Shown here: positions 1 to 9,020 of the stretch, piece after piece
Layout: the number at the start of each line of letters is the position of its first letter
Position numbering within the stretch: position 1 is the stretch's first letter
Assembly (NCBI RefSeq): GCF_003646465.1
Contig: NZ_QZEX01000002.1
Span: forward strand, 124,001 to 188,000
Origin: Chachezhania antarctica
Lineage (GTDB): Bacteria > Pseudomonadota > Alphaproteobacteria > Rhodobacterales > Rhodobacteraceae
Length of the DNA stretch: 64,000 nucleotides
Direction of reading: 5' to 3'
The notes under the pieces: model-generated
Told to the model about the DNA's origin: nothing
Databases searched by the model: none
What the model saw: only the letters and a program-made list of their open reading frames with translations
Position numbers and translations under genes: made by a program

Positions 1-741
1 CCGGCCGGTGCCACGACGAATTCGGCCTCGGGCGTCACGGATTTCGACAAGGTCCGCCCGGTGCTGGAGAAGATGGCCGAGATCGGCCTGCCGCTCTGCC
101 TGCACGGAGAGGTCACGGACCCCGACATCGACATTTTCGACCGCGAAGCCGTTTTCATCGACCGTGTGCTGGATCCGATCCGCAAGGCCACGCCGGGCCT
201 GCGCGTGGTGATGGAACATGTCACCACCGCCGACGCCGTGGCCTATGTGCAAGGCGCGCCGAAGGATCTGGCGGCCACGATCACGGCGCATCACCTGGTG
301 ATCAACCGCAACCATATCCTGGTGGGTGGCATCCGTCCGCACTACTATTGCCTGCCCGTCGCCAAGCGCGAAGTGCACCGGCAGGCGCTGGTCACCGCCG
401 CGACGTCGGGCGATGCGCGGTTCTTCCTGGGCACCGACAGTGCGCCACATATCGATGCGCTGAAGGAACATGCCTGCGGCTGCGCGGGCTGTTTTACCGC
501 GACCAACGCGGTGTCGGTCGTGGCCGAAATCTTTGACCGCGAATCAGCTTTGGATCAGCTTGCGGCCTTTCTTTCCCTGAACGGCGCGACGCACTACAAG
601 CTTCCGGTGAGCGTTCGCACTCTGACTCTGCGTAAAGGTGAACACTGCACGTACCCATCGAAAATCGACAGTGACGACGGTCCTGTAACGGTGTTCGATC
701 CGGGATTCCCGTTGCACTGGAGTGTCACCACCGGAAAGTGA
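1..741 (+). CDS. pyrC: Dihydroorotase, C-terminal part (5' end outside window)
   Basis: PyrC closes N-carbamoyl-aspartate to dihydroorotate in the third step of cytosolic de novo pyrimidine synthesis. The reading frame is open from base 1 and ends at TGA 739-741, so the N-terminus with the metal-binding HxH motif is missing. The visible part starts inside the family motif [14 protein letters not shown], just after the expected carbamylated lysine. It keeps LCLHGEVT and VMEHVTT, whose histidines are zinc ligands of the E. coli-type (class II, homodimeric) enzyme, and GTDSAPH, which carries the catalytic aspartate. The C-terminal part is collinear with PyrC. The next pyrimidine gene, pyrE, is on the same strand 1.6 kb downstream, separated by an RTX gene. 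The family assignment is secure. Confidence 0.95.
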   Translation, partial: PAGATTNSASGVTDFDKVRPVLEKMAEIGLPLCLHGEVTDPDIDIFDREAVFIDRVLDPIRKATPGLRVVMEHVTTADAVAYVQGAPKDLAATITAHHLVINRNHILVGGIRPHYYCLPVAKREVHRQALVTAATSGDARFFLGTDSAPHIDALKEHACGCAGCFTATNAVSVVAEIFDRESALDQLAAFLSLNGATHYKLPVSVRTLTLRKGEHCTYPSKIDSDDGPVTVFDPGFPLHWSVTTGK

Positions 742-809
742 TTAACTTATTTAGCAGGATTACCTAGCGTAAACCTATGCTTGCCGTGGGGTAGCCTTTA
801 GGGAAGGCA

Positions 810-827
810 AAGAACAGGTGCGTTCTT
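810..827 (+). promoter_or_regulatory. Inverted repeat upstream of the RTX gene, candidate operator
   Basis: Two perfect 6-base arms (AAGAAC and GTTCTT) are separated by 6 bases and lie 32-49 bases upstream of the RTX start codon, in a locally AT-richer stretch. The size and symmetry fit a dimeric regulator site, but no regulator is identified. The ribosome-binding site CAGGAG follows at about 844-849. Confidence 0.3.
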
Positions 828-858
828 GATTGTCCCTTCCTAACAGGAGTTTGAACCC

Positions 859-2208
859 ATGACGACGTTCAACGTCACTGGCTTCGCCGTCGCTTTCGAC
901 GAAAACGATATCGGTCATCCCACCCCGACCGTGGCCTCTGTCATCGTCCCCAGCAAGAAAGCGGGCTTCAGCTACTCCGTCATCGGACGGGACGACGGCG
1001 TGCCCATCGTGGCGATCAAGGACAACGCCTACCAAGTCATGATCAACGGCCAAACGATGTACGATAACGAACTTCGTTACGAGATCACCGACTTCATCGC
1101 CAAAGTCACGTGGTCGGGCGGGGTTTCGACGGTTTTGGGCATGACCCTGGAAAACGCTGTCGCAAGCTATGACGTCATCTTCCAGTTGGGCGGCGCGGCC
1201 CTGCCCGCGATGAATTCCTCGGCCGATTGGGAAAAGTTCGACGACAGCATCACCGGTGTCAGCGTGGCGAGCGGCAAGTTCGCACCGGGCAAGAATATCA
1301 AGTGGTCCGCATTCGACAACGTCTCCATGACCCAGGAAGACGATTTCTACGGGACCCCGGACAACGACCGTTTCTTCGGCAAGCAGGCCGACGACTATTT
1401 CCGGTCGAGCGCGGGCAACGATCTCTACAACGGCGGCAAAGGCTTCGACCAGGTCACGTGGGGCAACGATCCGTCGGGCGTCTTCGCCTCGCTGGCGAAA
1501 GGCTATGCGATCGACGGCTACGGCGACCGCGACACGATGAAGAGCATCGAGATGCTGCGCGGTTCAATGTTCGATGACACGCTGATCGGCGACAATGGCC
1601 GCAACCACCTGCGCGGGCTGGAAGGCGAGGATGTGCTGAACGGTCTCGGCGGCCAGGACGTCGTCCGTTACGATCGCGATGCCCGTTATGGCGGCGAAGA
1701 CGGCGTGACCGTCAACCTGAAGAAGGGCTTTGCCATCGACGGATTCGGCGACCGCGACACGCTGAAGAAAATCGAAGATGCCCGGGGCACCGAGAGCCAG
1801 GACCTGATCATCGGTGACAAAGGCAAGAACGTGCTGGAAGGCTATGGCGGCAAGGACGCACTTCGCGGCCTTGGCGGGAAGGACACCCTTATCGGTGGCG
1901 CTGGCCGTGACAAGCTGGACGGCGGCAATGGCAACGACAAGCTGATCGGCGACAAAGGTGCCGACATGTTCATCTTCAAGGGCAAGAAGTTCGGCGACGA
2001 TACGGTCACCGATTTCCAGACCGGCGGTAAGAAGGAAAAGATCAACCTCGACAAGATCGGGTCGATCAAGAACTTCAAGGACCTGAAGAACAACCACCTG
2101 TCCGATGACGACAACGGCGATGCCCTGATCGAAGACGGCAACGGCAACTCGATCACGCTGCTCGATGTCGCGATGTCGGACCTGTCCGCCAACGACTTCA
2201 TCTTCTGA
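859..2208 (+). CDS. RTX-type calcium-binding repeat protein
   Basis: This 449-residue acidic protein belongs to the hemolysin-type calcium-binding family. There is no N-terminal signal peptide, so export by a type I system through a C-terminal signal is expected from the family. The N-terminal 190 residues match no family I recognise. A 29-residue module (about 207-235, with [10 protein letters not shown]) recurs at about 282-310 ([10 protein letters not shown]). Each copy is followed by nonapeptide-like repeats, the best at 311-370 ([20 protein letters not shown]). The C-terminus has the usual DMFIFK...DTVTDF block of secreted RTX proteins. CAGGAG precedes the ATG. No type I secretion genes lie nearby, so the exporter must be elsewhere. 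A hairpin follows the stop codon. The gene splits pyrC from pyrE. Its role (adhesin, enzyme or surface protein) is unknown. Confidence 0.85.
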   Translation: MTTFNVTGFAVAFDENDIGHPTPTVASVIVPSKKAGFSYSVIGRDDGVPIVAIKDNAYQVMINGQTMYDNELRYEITDFIAKVTWSGGVSTVLGMTLENAVASYDVIFQLGGAALPAMNSSADWEKFDDSITGVSVASGKFAPGKNIKWSAFDNVSMTQEDDFYGTPDNDRFFGKQADDYFRSSAGNDLYNGGKGFDQVTWGNDPSGVFASLAKGYAIDGYGDRDTMKSIEMLRGSMFDDTLIGDNGRNHLRGLEGEDVLNGLGGQDVVRYDRDARYGGEDGVTVNLKKGFAIDGFGDRDTLKKIEDARGTESQDLIIGDKGKNVLEGYGGKDALRGLGGKDTLIGGAGRDKLDGGNGNDKLIGDKGADMFIFKGKKFGDDTVTDFQTGGKKEKINLDKIGSIKNFKDLKNNHLSDDDNGDALIEDGNGNSITLLDVAMSDLSANDFIF

Positions 2209-2216
2209 TCAGGTCC

Positions 2217-2238
2217 GCCCCGGCATTTCTGCCGGGGC
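2217..2238 (+). terminator. Hairpin terminator after the RTX gene
   Basis: A perfect 9-base stem (GCCCCGGCA / TGCCGGGGC) with a TTTC loop starts 9 bases after the RTX stop codon. There is no long T-run, so this is either a weak intrinsic terminator or an mRNA-stabilising hairpin. Confidence 0.55.
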
Positions 2239-2318
2239 GATCATTCCGGGCTGGCGTTTCGACGCCGGCTCGCCTATCCGGTGCGAACCCTCTCGTCAGC
2301 CCGAGGAGCGCGCGCCCG

Positions 2319-2993
2319 ATGATCCCCACATCCTTCCCCCCCGCCGAAGAAATCGCCCGCCTGACAGCCCGCATGCTGCTAGAGGTCGAGGCCGTGCATT
2401 TCAATGCGGACGAGCCGTTCACGCTGTCCTCCGGCCTGCCCAGCCCGACCTATATCGACTGCCGCAAGCTGATCTCTTTCCCGCGGGTGCGCGCGACGCT
2501 GATGGATTTCATGGCCGTCACGGTCATGCGCAACGCGGGCTTCGAGGCGTTCACCAACATCGCCGGTGGCGAGACGGCGGGCATCCCCTTCGCCGCCATG
2601 GTCGCCGACCGCATGGCGCTGCCGATGACCTATGTCCGCAAGAAGCCCAAGGGCCACGGCCGCGGTGCGCGGATCGAAGGCGTGATGGGCGACGGCGACA
2701 AGGTGCTGCTGGTGGAAGACCTGACCACCGACGGCGGGTCCAAGATCTCGTTCGTGGATGCGATCCGCGAAACCGGCGCCACCTGCGCCCACACGGCCGT
2801 CATCTTCTACTACGATATCTTCCCGGAAACCCGGACGGTGCTGGGCGATCACGGCGTGACGCTGCACAGCCTGGCCACCTGGTGGGACGTGCTGGCGGCC
2901 GCGAAGGAATCGGGTGCCTTCACGGACTCCACCCTTGCGGGTGTGGAAGAGTTCCTGAACGACCCCCGCGCCTGGCAAGCGGCGCGCAAGTAG
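2319..2993 (+). CDS. pyrE: Orotate phosphoribosyltransferase
   Basis: PyrE transfers phosphoribose from PRPP to orotate to give OMP, the fifth step of UMP synthesis, in the cytosol. The 224-residue protein has the type I PRTase fold signature: the PRPP-binding motif [13 protein letters not shown] at about residue 128, and an early orotate-side segment [15 protein letters not shown]. The flexible-loop basic residues are present in [17 protein letters not shown]. The start ATG at 2319 is preceded by GAGGAGCG. The gene lies downstream of pyrC but 110 bases after the RTX gene and its hairpin, so it may have its own promoter. Confidence 0.95.
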   Translation: MIPTSFPPAEEIARLTARMLLEVEAVHFNADEPFTLSSGLPSPTYIDCRKLISFPRVRATLMDFMAVTVMRNAGFEAFTNIAGGETAGIPFAAMVADRMALPMTYVRKKPKGHGRGARIEGVMGDGDKVLLVEDLTTDGGSKISFVDAIRETGATCAHTAVIFYYDIFPETRTVLGDHGVTLHSLATWWDVLAAAKESGAFTDSTLAGVEEFLNDPRAWQAARK

Positions 2994-3135
2994 GCGGGAA
3001 ACCGCTGCGACGCTGCCAATGTACGGCCCAGTGCGATTTATCATTTCCTGTAGATGAAACCTCTATATATTGCTGGCGAGCAGCATCTGGCCACCAAATA
3101 CCGACGTTACTGACTATGCATCCGAAATGCACAGG

Positions 3136-3144
3136 CTATCCACA
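3136..3144 (+). other. DnaA-box-like site upstream of dnaB
   Basis: CTATCCACA differs by one base from the DnaA-box consensus TTATCCACA. It lies 70 bases upstream of dnaB in a 220-base AT-richer intergenic stretch (2994-3213) that probably also holds the dnaB promoter. A single box is weak evidence, because the same 9-mer occurs again near 23250. Confidence 0.2.
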
Positions 3145-3213
3145 GGATATACATTTTGAAATCCCGGCGGGACTCGCCTTATGTGTCCGGACCACGGGAA
3201 ATGAGGGGGCGGT

Positions 3214-4734
3214 ATGAACGAGTTCTCGACCATAAGGTCGGTTCCGGCAGCGGGATCGTCGTCGCAGACCGATGGCTCTGGCGCGCAGTCCGATGAGGAT
3301 CTGTCGGCAGGATCCATGCCGCATTCCATCGAGGCCGAGCAGCAGCTTCTGGGCGCGATCCTGACCAACAACGACGTATTCGACCGGGTGGCCGCGATCA
3401 TCAAGGCCGAACATTTCTACGATCCGGTCCATTCGCGCATCTACGATATCGCGTCGTCTCGCATCGCCAAGAACGCGCTGGCCTCGCCGGTGACGCTCAA
3501 GGCGTTCATGGAAGACGACCAGGGCCTGAAGGAACTGGGAGGGCCGTCCTACCTTGCGCGTCTGGCGGGCGCCGCGATTTCCACCTTTGCCGTGCGCGAC
3601 TATGCGCAGATGATCTATGACCTTGCGATGCGGCGTCAGCTGATCGTTCTGGGCCGGGACATCGCGTCGAAAGCCGCGACCGTCGATGTGGCGAGCGAGC
3701 CGCGCGAACAGATCGTCGAGGCCGAACAACAGCTGTATCGCCTGTCGGAACAGGGCCAGACCGGATCGGGCTTCCAGACCTTCCTGACGGCCGTCACCGA
3801 CGCGGTGAACGTGGCCGCCGCCGCCTACCAGCGGTCGGGCGGGCTGGCCGGTATCTCGACCGGGCTCACCGACATGGACAAGAAGCTGGGCGGCCTACAC
3901 CGGTCCGACCTCCTGATCCTCGCGGGCCGTCCGTCGATGGGGAAGACGTCGCTTGCGACCAACATCGCCTACAACATCGCCAAGAAGTACCGGAAGCTGG
4001 AGGACGGCACCACCGATGGCGGCGTCGTGGGTTTCTATTCACTGGAGATGAGCGCCGAACAGCTCGCCGCCCGGATCCTGTCGGAAGCCGCCGAAGTACC
4101 CTCGGAACAGATCCGCCGCGGCGACATGACCGAAGGCGAATTCCGCCGGTTCGTCGAGGCCGCCAAGCAGCTGGAAGCCTGCCCGCTTTTCATCGACGAC
4201 ACCCCTGCCCTGCCGATCTCGCAACTCGCCGCCCGTGCGCGGCGGCTGAAGCGGACGCACGGGCTCGACGTGCTGATCGTCGACTACCTGCAACTCGTCC
4301 GCCCCGCGACCGCCAAGGACAGCCGGGTGAACGAGGTCTCGGAAATTACTCAGGGCCTGAAGGCCATCGCGAAAGAGCTGGACATCCCCGTGATCGCACT
4401 CAGCCAGCTTTCGCGGCAGGTGGAAAACCGTGAAGACAAGCGGCCCCAACTGTCTGACCTTCGTGAATCGGGATCTATCGAGCAGGATGCCGACGTCGTC
4501 ATGTTCGTCTTCCGCGAGGAATACTACGCGGAACGCGAAAAGCCCTCGGACGACAGACTGGAAGAAATGGCGGCATGGCAGGAACGGATGAGCCGGTTGC
4601 ACGGAAAGGCCGAGGTGGTCATCGGCAAGCAGCGTCACGGCCCCATCGGGACGATCGAGCTGAGCTTCGAAGGCCGCTTCACCCGCTTCGGCAACCTTGC
4701 CCGTCCCCACCAGGTGGATCAGGCCGGGTTCTGA
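3214..4734 (+). CDS. dnaB: Replicative DNA helicase
   Basis: DnaB is the hexameric 5'-3' helicase at the replication fork and the partner of the DnaG primase. The 506-residue length is typical. The N-terminal domain starts after a 45-residue low-complexity leader with PHSIEAEQQLLGAIL. The RecA-like C-terminal domain has Walker A GRPSMGKTS (about residue 240), Walker B DVLIVDYLQL (about 350), the SQLSRQVE segment and LRESGSIEQDADVVMF with the arginine-finger region. No intein interrupts the usual P-loop insertion site. The ATG follows GAGGGGG, a good ribosome-binding site. Confidence 0.97.
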   Translation: MNEFSTIRSVPAAGSSSQTDGSGAQSDEDLSAGSMPHSIEAEQQLLGAILTNNDVFDRVAAIIKAEHFYDPVHSRIYDIASSRIAKNALASPVTLKAFMEDDQGLKELGGPSYLARLAGAAISTFAVRDYAQMIYDLAMRRQLIVLGRDIASKAATVDVASEPREQIVEAEQQLYRLSEQGQTGSGFQTFLTAVTDAVNVAAAAYQRSGGLAGISTGLTDMDKKLGGLHRSDLLILAGRPSMGKTSLATNIAYNIAKKYRKLEDGTTDGGVVGFYSLEMSAEQLAARILSEAAEVPSEQIRRGDMTEGEFRRFVEAAKQLEACPLFIDDTPALPISQLAARARRLKRTHGLDVLIVDYLQLVRPATAKDSRVNEVSEITQGLKAIAKELDIPVIALSQLSRQVENREDKRPQLSDLRESGSIEQDADVVMFVFREEYYAEREKPSDDRLEEMAAWQERMSRLHGKAEVVIGKQRHGPIGTIELSFEGRFTRFGNLARPHQVDQAGF

Positions 4735-4834
4735 CGGACCGCCGCGATCAAGGATGCGGTGCGTGCCCGGCGCGCGCCGCATTGCCCCGCCCCTCGCACC
4801 CATCACTGGCGCGAACGACCATGGCCGGTATACT

Positions 4835-4857
4835 GATCCCGAAACGAACTCGGGATC
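4835..4857 (+). other. Leader hairpin before the SH3-domain gene
   Basis: A perfect 8-base stem (GATCCCGA / TCGGGATC) with a 7-base loop ends 13 bases before the ATG at 4871 and abuts the GGAAGG ribosome-binding site. It could end transcription from dnaB weakly or modulate translation of the downstream gene. No T-run follows. Confidence 0.35.
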
Positions 4858-4870
4858 GGAAGGTCATACC

Positions 4871-5521
4871 ATGTTCCTTGAATCCATTCGTCACTGCCGC
4901 AGAATAGTCTCTTCGGGCGTTCTGATGGCCAGTCTGGCCGCCCCCGCCATGGCGCAGCCGCATTCCGTGCAAGGCGTTAAGGCCGACGATGTCCTGAACA
5001 TCCGCGAAGATATCCACCACACTCGCGATGTCAGCGGCTCCCCCGTTGTCGGAACCATCCCGCCCGACGCCGATGATGTCATGGTGACCGGTGTCTCCGT
5101 CGACATCGGCGGCGCGACGTGGAGGGAAGTCGCCTACAACGGCACCGTCGGATGGGTGAACGCCCGCTACCTGAAGCCCACCAGCACGATGCTGCAAGCG
5201 CCCGAAGCGCTGAAATGCAGCGGGACCGAGCCGTTCTGGAGCATCACCATCGACGAGGCCGGCAGCACCTACAATTCCCCCGAACAGGAAACCCCGTTGA
5301 CGCTCGACTACCTGCGCTTCGTGCCCGGTCTCGGACGCACGGACCTCTGGGGCCATTACCTTGTCAGCCCCGACGGCATCACGCCCCTGACCGTCATCGT
5401 CCGCCATACCGAGGCGTGCACGGATGGGATGTCGGACCTGAATTTCGATTACGAGGCAATTCTTCTCGGCCTCAGCCCGGATGGCGCACCGGCCTACGGG
5501 TGCTGCAGCATGACGCCCTGA
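4871..5521 (+). CDS. Exported SH3-domain protein
   Basis: The 216-residue protein has a signal peptide (hydrophobic core SSGVLMASLAAPAMA, cleavage near AQP, about residue 31), so it should be periplasmic. Residues about 35-100 form a bacterial SH3 domain (DVLNIRED, then GWVNARYLKP). The second half starts ALKCSGTEPFWSITID and resembles the COG3650-type domain of putative periplasmic or membrane proteins; it ends with paired cysteines. The ATG at 4871 is chosen because GGAAGG lies 8 bases upstream and the signal peptide begins there; a longer upstream frame is not needed. One base separates its stop from the DUF3137 gene, so the two are probably co-transcribed. The molecular function is unknown, though cell-wall binding is possible for SH3 domains. 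Confidence 0.8.
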   Translation: MFLESIRHCRRIVSSGVLMASLAAPAMAQPHSVQGVKADDVLNIREDIHHTRDVSGSPVVGTIPPDADDVMVTGVSVDIGGATWREVAYNGTVGWVNARYLKPTSTMLQAPEALKCSGTEPFWSITIDEAGSTYNSPEQETPLTLDYLRFVPGLGRTDLWGHYLVSPDGITPLTVIVRHTEACTDGMSDLNFDYEAILLGLSPDGAPAYGCCSMTP

Positions 5522-5522
5522 C

Positions 5523-6548
5523 ATGACCTCCCTGGCACGATCCGCCGACGCCAGCGACACGACAGAGTTCACCTTTGTCGAGCGGGAAAGCTACGAGGCC
5601 GGGTTCGCGGAGGTCTACCAGAGGCTCATCGTCCCCTACCTGCGCGACCTGGAAGCCAGGCGCAAACGCGTCATCCTGCGCAGCCAGCGGATCATCCTGA
5701 TCATCGCCCTCGTTGCCCTCTTCCTTGCGTGGCAGGCGTACCGGCTGGATCCGATCCTGCCGATCATGCCCATTGCCTTCGGCGCGTTCGGGGCGCTCTT
5801 CGTCTACCTCAGCCGGGGCGACAAGCTGCGCGACGAGTTGACCACCTTCATCCGGCCGGTCCTCAGCGATTTCCTGCATGATGTGTCCTTCGCCGAGAAA
5901 ACCACGGCCGAGGAGTTCCGGCTGAACACGCTGGAACGGCTGTGCCTCGTGCCAAAGGCGGATCGTCGAACCCTGGGCCCCCGGATATCCGGCAGCTGGC
6001 GGGGCGTGTCCTACACGCTCACCAAGGCCCGCTTTGCCGAAGAATACCGCGATGACGACAACAAGTCCCGAACCCGGACCCTGTTCAACGGCATCCTGAT
6101 CGAGGTCGAATGCTGGAACCCGATGCCCACAATCGTGTACCTGCCGGACTTCGGGGAGCTGGGGAACAAGGTGTATTCGTGGGCCACACGCAACGTGCGC
6201 CCGCCCCACCGGCTGGACCTGTCCGACGACGACCTTGAACGCACATTCGAGGTCTACACCGACGACCCCGAGCAGGCGCAAAAGGAGCTGGACACAGATT
6301 TCGGCCGGAAGATCCTGCACATGTCGGAAGACCTGCAAGGCGTCGAAGCCCACATGCCCGCAGCCTTCGAAGGGCACAGCTTCTTCATGGCGGTGCGCCT
6401 GCCCCATGGCTTCCTGAACTTCAACGTCATGGACCGACCCATGAGCGAGGTCGACGAAAAGATCCACCAGGCCTTCCGCGATCTGACCATCCCTCGCCGG
6501 ATCATCGACCGCCTGCTGGACTGGCCCCACGCCGAAACCCTGACATAG
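5523..6548 (+). CDS. DUF3137 family membrane protein
   Basis: The 341-residue protein matches the DUF3137 family pattern. A soluble N-terminus of about 50 residues with a basic stretch (EARRKRVILRSQR) is followed by two closely spaced membrane helices (about 56-72 and 79-97, ending FGALFVYLSRG). A large cytosolic domain contains RTLFNGILIEVE and the typical C-terminal segment on membrane-anchored binding folds. The start follows the previous stop by one base, indicating coupling to the SH3-domain gene. Homologues in other bacteria are sometimes called galanin-like, with no established activity. The stop codon lies inside a dispersed hairpin repeat. Confidence 0.75.
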   Translation: MTSLARSADASDTTEFTFVERESYEAGFAEVYQRLIVPYLRDLEARRKRVILRSQRIILIIALVALFLAWQAYRLDPILPIMPIAFGAFGALFVYLSRGDKLRDELTTFIRPVLSDFLHDVSFAEKTTAEEFRLNTLERLCLVPKADRRTLGPRISGSWRGVSYTLTKARFAEEYRDDDNKSRTRTLFNGILIEVECWNPMPTIVYLPDFGELGNKVYSWATRNVRPPHRLDLSDDDLERTFEVYTDDPEQAQKELDTDFGRKILHMSEDLQGVEAHMPAAFEGHSFFMAVRLPHGFLNFNVMDRPMSEVDEKIHQAFRDLTIPRRIIDRLLDWPHAETLT

Positions 6549-6569
6549 GGTGTGTGGTCCCCACGCACC
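6546..6569. repeat. Dispersed GTAGGGTGTGTGG hairpin repeat, copy 1
   Basis: TAGGGTGTGTGG followed by CCCACGCACC forms a short imperfect palindrome that starts at the stop codon of the DUF3137 gene. The same family occurs at 27264-27291, 27531-27558, 38131-38156 and 38170-38195, always between or at the ends of genes. Confidence 0.7.
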
Positions 6570-6623
6570 ATGCCCGCGCCCTGCGCAGACACCCGCCACA
6601 GATTAACCAGCACGAAGTCTTGA

Positions 6624-7466
6624 ATGGACAGGTTAACGAAACTGTGGCCAATTTTACCGATGCGTCTCCTTGGTCTCGTTTCCGCCGTTCTGATGTCGGT
6701 CGCCCCTGTCTGGGCACAGGAGGCCAAACCTGTCGACGTCGATGTCGAACTGATCCTTGCCGTCGATGTCTCCCGTTCCATGTCTCCCGCCGAACTGAAA
6801 ATCCAGCGCAAGGGCTATGCCGCGGCGCTTGGAAGCAAGGAGGTCATCGGCACGGTACAGGGCGGCCTGATCGGACGGATCGCGGTGACCTACGTGGAAT
6901 GGGCCGGCGACCAATCCCAGACCGTCATCGTGCCGTGGACGCTGATCGACACGCCCGAAGCCGCGCAGGAAGTGGCCCGCCATCTTTACAGCTACCTCGG
7001 CTCCGGCATGCGGCGAACGTCGATCTCGGGCGCGCTGGATTACACGTCGACGATGTTCGACCTGAACAACTTCCGCGGCATGCGCCGGATCATCGACGTG
7101 TCGGGCGACGGCCCAAACAACCAGGGCCGCCCGGTTCTGGCCGCACGCTCCGACGTGCTGGCGCAGGGCATCATCATCAACGGCCTGCCCCTGATGACGC
7201 GGGACGACCTGTTCTCGCAATGGAGCATCGAGGATCTGGACATCTACTACACCGAATGCGTGATCGGCGGCCCCGGCGCCTTCGTCATCCCCGTCACGTC
7301 ATGGGACCAGTTCGCCGACGCCGTCCGCCGCAAGATCGTGCTGGAAATCGCCGGAGTGATGCCCACAGCTCCGCGCGAAACGGTGCAGAAGGCCAATGGC
7401 TACGACTGCCTTGTGGGCGAAAAGATCTGGCAGCAGAACATCCACCGCTACTTCCAGGAACCGTAG
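6624..7466 (+). CDS. DUF1194 (VWA-like) exported protein
   Basis: The 280-residue protein starts with a signal peptide (LLGLVSAVLMSVAPVWAQE), so it is predicted periplasmic. The mature part is a von Willebrand A-like domain: ELILAVDVSRSMS carries the DxSxS metal-ion-dependent adhesion motif, and the second strand is IAVTYVEWAGD. The overall sequence matches the DUF1194 family, common in Rhodobacterales and rhizobia with no defined role. The start at 6624 gives a basic n-region; an internal ATG at 6660 would also leave a signal peptide, and neither has a strong ribosome-binding site. A dispersed hairpin repeat separates it from the upstream gene. Confidence 0.8.
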   Translation: MDRLTKLWPILPMRLLGLVSAVLMSVAPVWAQEAKPVDVDVELILAVDVSRSMSPAELKIQRKGYAAALGSKEVIGTVQGGLIGRIAVTYVEWAGDQSQTVIVPWTLIDTPEAAQEVARHLYSYLGSGMRRTSISGALDYTSTMFDLNNFRGMRRIIDVSGDGPNNQGRPVLAARSDVLAQGIIINGLPLMTRDDLFSQWSIEDLDIYYTECVIGGPGAFVIPVTSWDQFADAVRRKIVLEIAGVMPTAPRETVQKANGYDCLVGEKIWQQNIHRYFQEP

Positions 7467-7524
7467 GCCCGCGCGCCCTGCCCGGGCTTTCGCAACGGCG
7501 GGCCCATACCGAGCAGATTCCCCA

Positions 7525-7553
7525 TTGAACCCCTCCCGGGCTTCACGCTATCT
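7525..7553 (+). promoter_or_regulatory. Candidate sigma-70 promoter of tRNA-Val
   Basis: TTGAAC (7525-7530), a 17-base spacer and CTATCT (7548-7553) lie 10 bases upstream of the mature tRNA end, a normal distance for a tRNA promoter. Both boxes are imperfect. Confidence 0.4.
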
Positions 7554-7563
7554 GATCCGGCGC

Positions 7564-7639
<76 letters not shown>

Positions 7640-7683
7640 CCTCCCCGCAGTTATCCCACCATCACTGCTCCGCATTTGATCGC

Positions 7684-8913
7684 CTAACGTTCGGCCAGCG
7701 CCGATGTCTCGGGGGTTGCGTTCCGGCCCATGGGCGTCGCGCGGAAGGCCTGCTTGTCTTCTTCGGGCAGTGCCGTTCGGACGCGGAGGCGGACCAGTCC
7801 GAACAGGATGATCAGCGCGTGGGCGGTGGCGGTGATCCAGAACAGGCTGCTGTTGCCGAACTCGGTCATCGCGAAACCGGCGGCGGTGGGGCCGACCATG
7901 GTGCCGACCCCGAAGACCAGCAGCAGCCCGCCGCTGACCTGGATGCCGGTGCCCGGCGGTGCGTGGTCGTTCGCATGGGCCACGATGATGGGATACATCG
8001 AGAAGACGGCCGCCCCGAAGATGGACGCGGCGATCAGGTTGGCCCGCACCCCTTCCGGGATGAAGAAGACGAAGATCGCGTCGGCCGCCAGCGCCACCCC
8101 GGCGATGCCGATAAGCACCACCCGGCGGTCCATCCGGTCGGACAGCACGCCGATGGGCAATTGTGCCAGCGCGCCGGCCAGAACGGGAAGCGCCACGAAG
8201 AACGCGATGTCGCTGATCTCAAGCCCCGCGCGCGCGCCGTAGACGGCCGAAAGCGTACCGAACGCGCCGTTCGAGACGCCGACCATCAGTACCGCGAACA
8301 CGGCGATGGGTGAATTGCGCCAGAGCCTCGGCAGATCAAGCTTGACGGTGGTCAGGGGCGTCGGGTTGCTGGCGGCCGACACGGCCGTGGGCAGCAGCGC
8401 CATGCAGTAGACGATGGCCGCGATCACGAAGAACAGAAAGCCTGACGGGTCGCCCATTGTCAGCGCCAACTGGCCCGCCGTTGTCGCGGCAAGGCTCACC
8501 ATCGTGTAGATGCCGAAGATCTTGCCGCGGGTCTTGGGGTCGGCCTGATCGCTCAGCCAGCTTTCGACGACCATGGCGGCGCCTGCGAAACAGAAGCCCG
8601 ACAACCCCCGCAAGGGGATCCAGACCCAGGGCGATATGAAGACGAGCGACAAGAGGACGGAAATTGTCGCCACCGCGCACATCGCACCGAAGACGCGGAC
8701 ATGACCGACCCTGGCCACCAGATGCGCGGTGCGCAGGCAGCCCAGCACGTAGCCGATGGCCCAGCCGGTCCCCAGCAGCCCCAGCGATGCGGCGGTAAAG
8801 CCTTCCAGTTCGCCGCGAATGGGCAGGATCAGGCTGTTCACGCCGCCGGCGAACAGAAGGAACGCCAGGCCCAGGAACAGGGCGGACAGCGGCACGAAAG
8901 ATCTTAACGTCAT
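7684..8913 (-). CDS. MFS transporter (YcaD-like), tandem copy 2
   Basis: A 409-residue major facilitator with about 12 hydrophobic segments. The family signature between helices 2 and 3 is recognisable (GYVLGCLRTAHLVARVGHVR), as is the cytosolic loop repeat PIGVLSDRMDRRVVLIG. It is closely similar along its whole length to the neighbouring gene at 9021-10247, so the pair is a tandem duplication. The ATG at 8913 is chosen because it aligns with the start of the paralogue (MTLRSFVPLSALFLG against MLKNILPLSALLLG); a frame extension to 8949 is not conserved. The substrate cannot be read from sequence. The gene lies downstream of a putative glucosylglycerol cassette, but a [19 protein letters not shown] them. 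The C-terminal tail ends in KQAFRATPMGR and is soluble. Confidence 0.85.
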   Translation of the reverse strand: MTLRSFVPLSALFLGLAFLLFAGGVNSLILPIRGELEGFTAASLGLLGTGWAIGYVLGCLRTAHLVARVGHVRVFGAMCAVATISVLLSLVFISPWVWIPLRGLSGFCFAGAAMVVESWLSDQADPKTRGKIFGIYTMVSLAATTAGQLALTMGDPSGFLFFVIAAIVYCMALLPTAVSAASNPTPLTTVKLDLPRLWRNSPIAVFAVLMVGVSNGAFGTLSAVYGARAGLEISDIAFFVALPVLAGALAQLPIGVLSDRMDRRVVLIGIAGVALAADAIFVFFIPEGVRANLIAASIFGAAVFSMYPIIVAHANDHAPPGTGIQVSGGLLLVFGVGTMVGPTAAGFAMTEFGNSSLFWITATAHALIILFGLVRLRVRTALPEEDKQAFRATPMGRNATPETSALAER

Positions 8914-9020
8914 GTGGTCACGCCCAGGGACAATAGGTGACCTGACCATGACGCGACGCGGGTATCAAGCGGCAAGAACGGGACCGGCGCGGGCTTTTGC
9001 GCGCACCGGTCAAGCGATGC

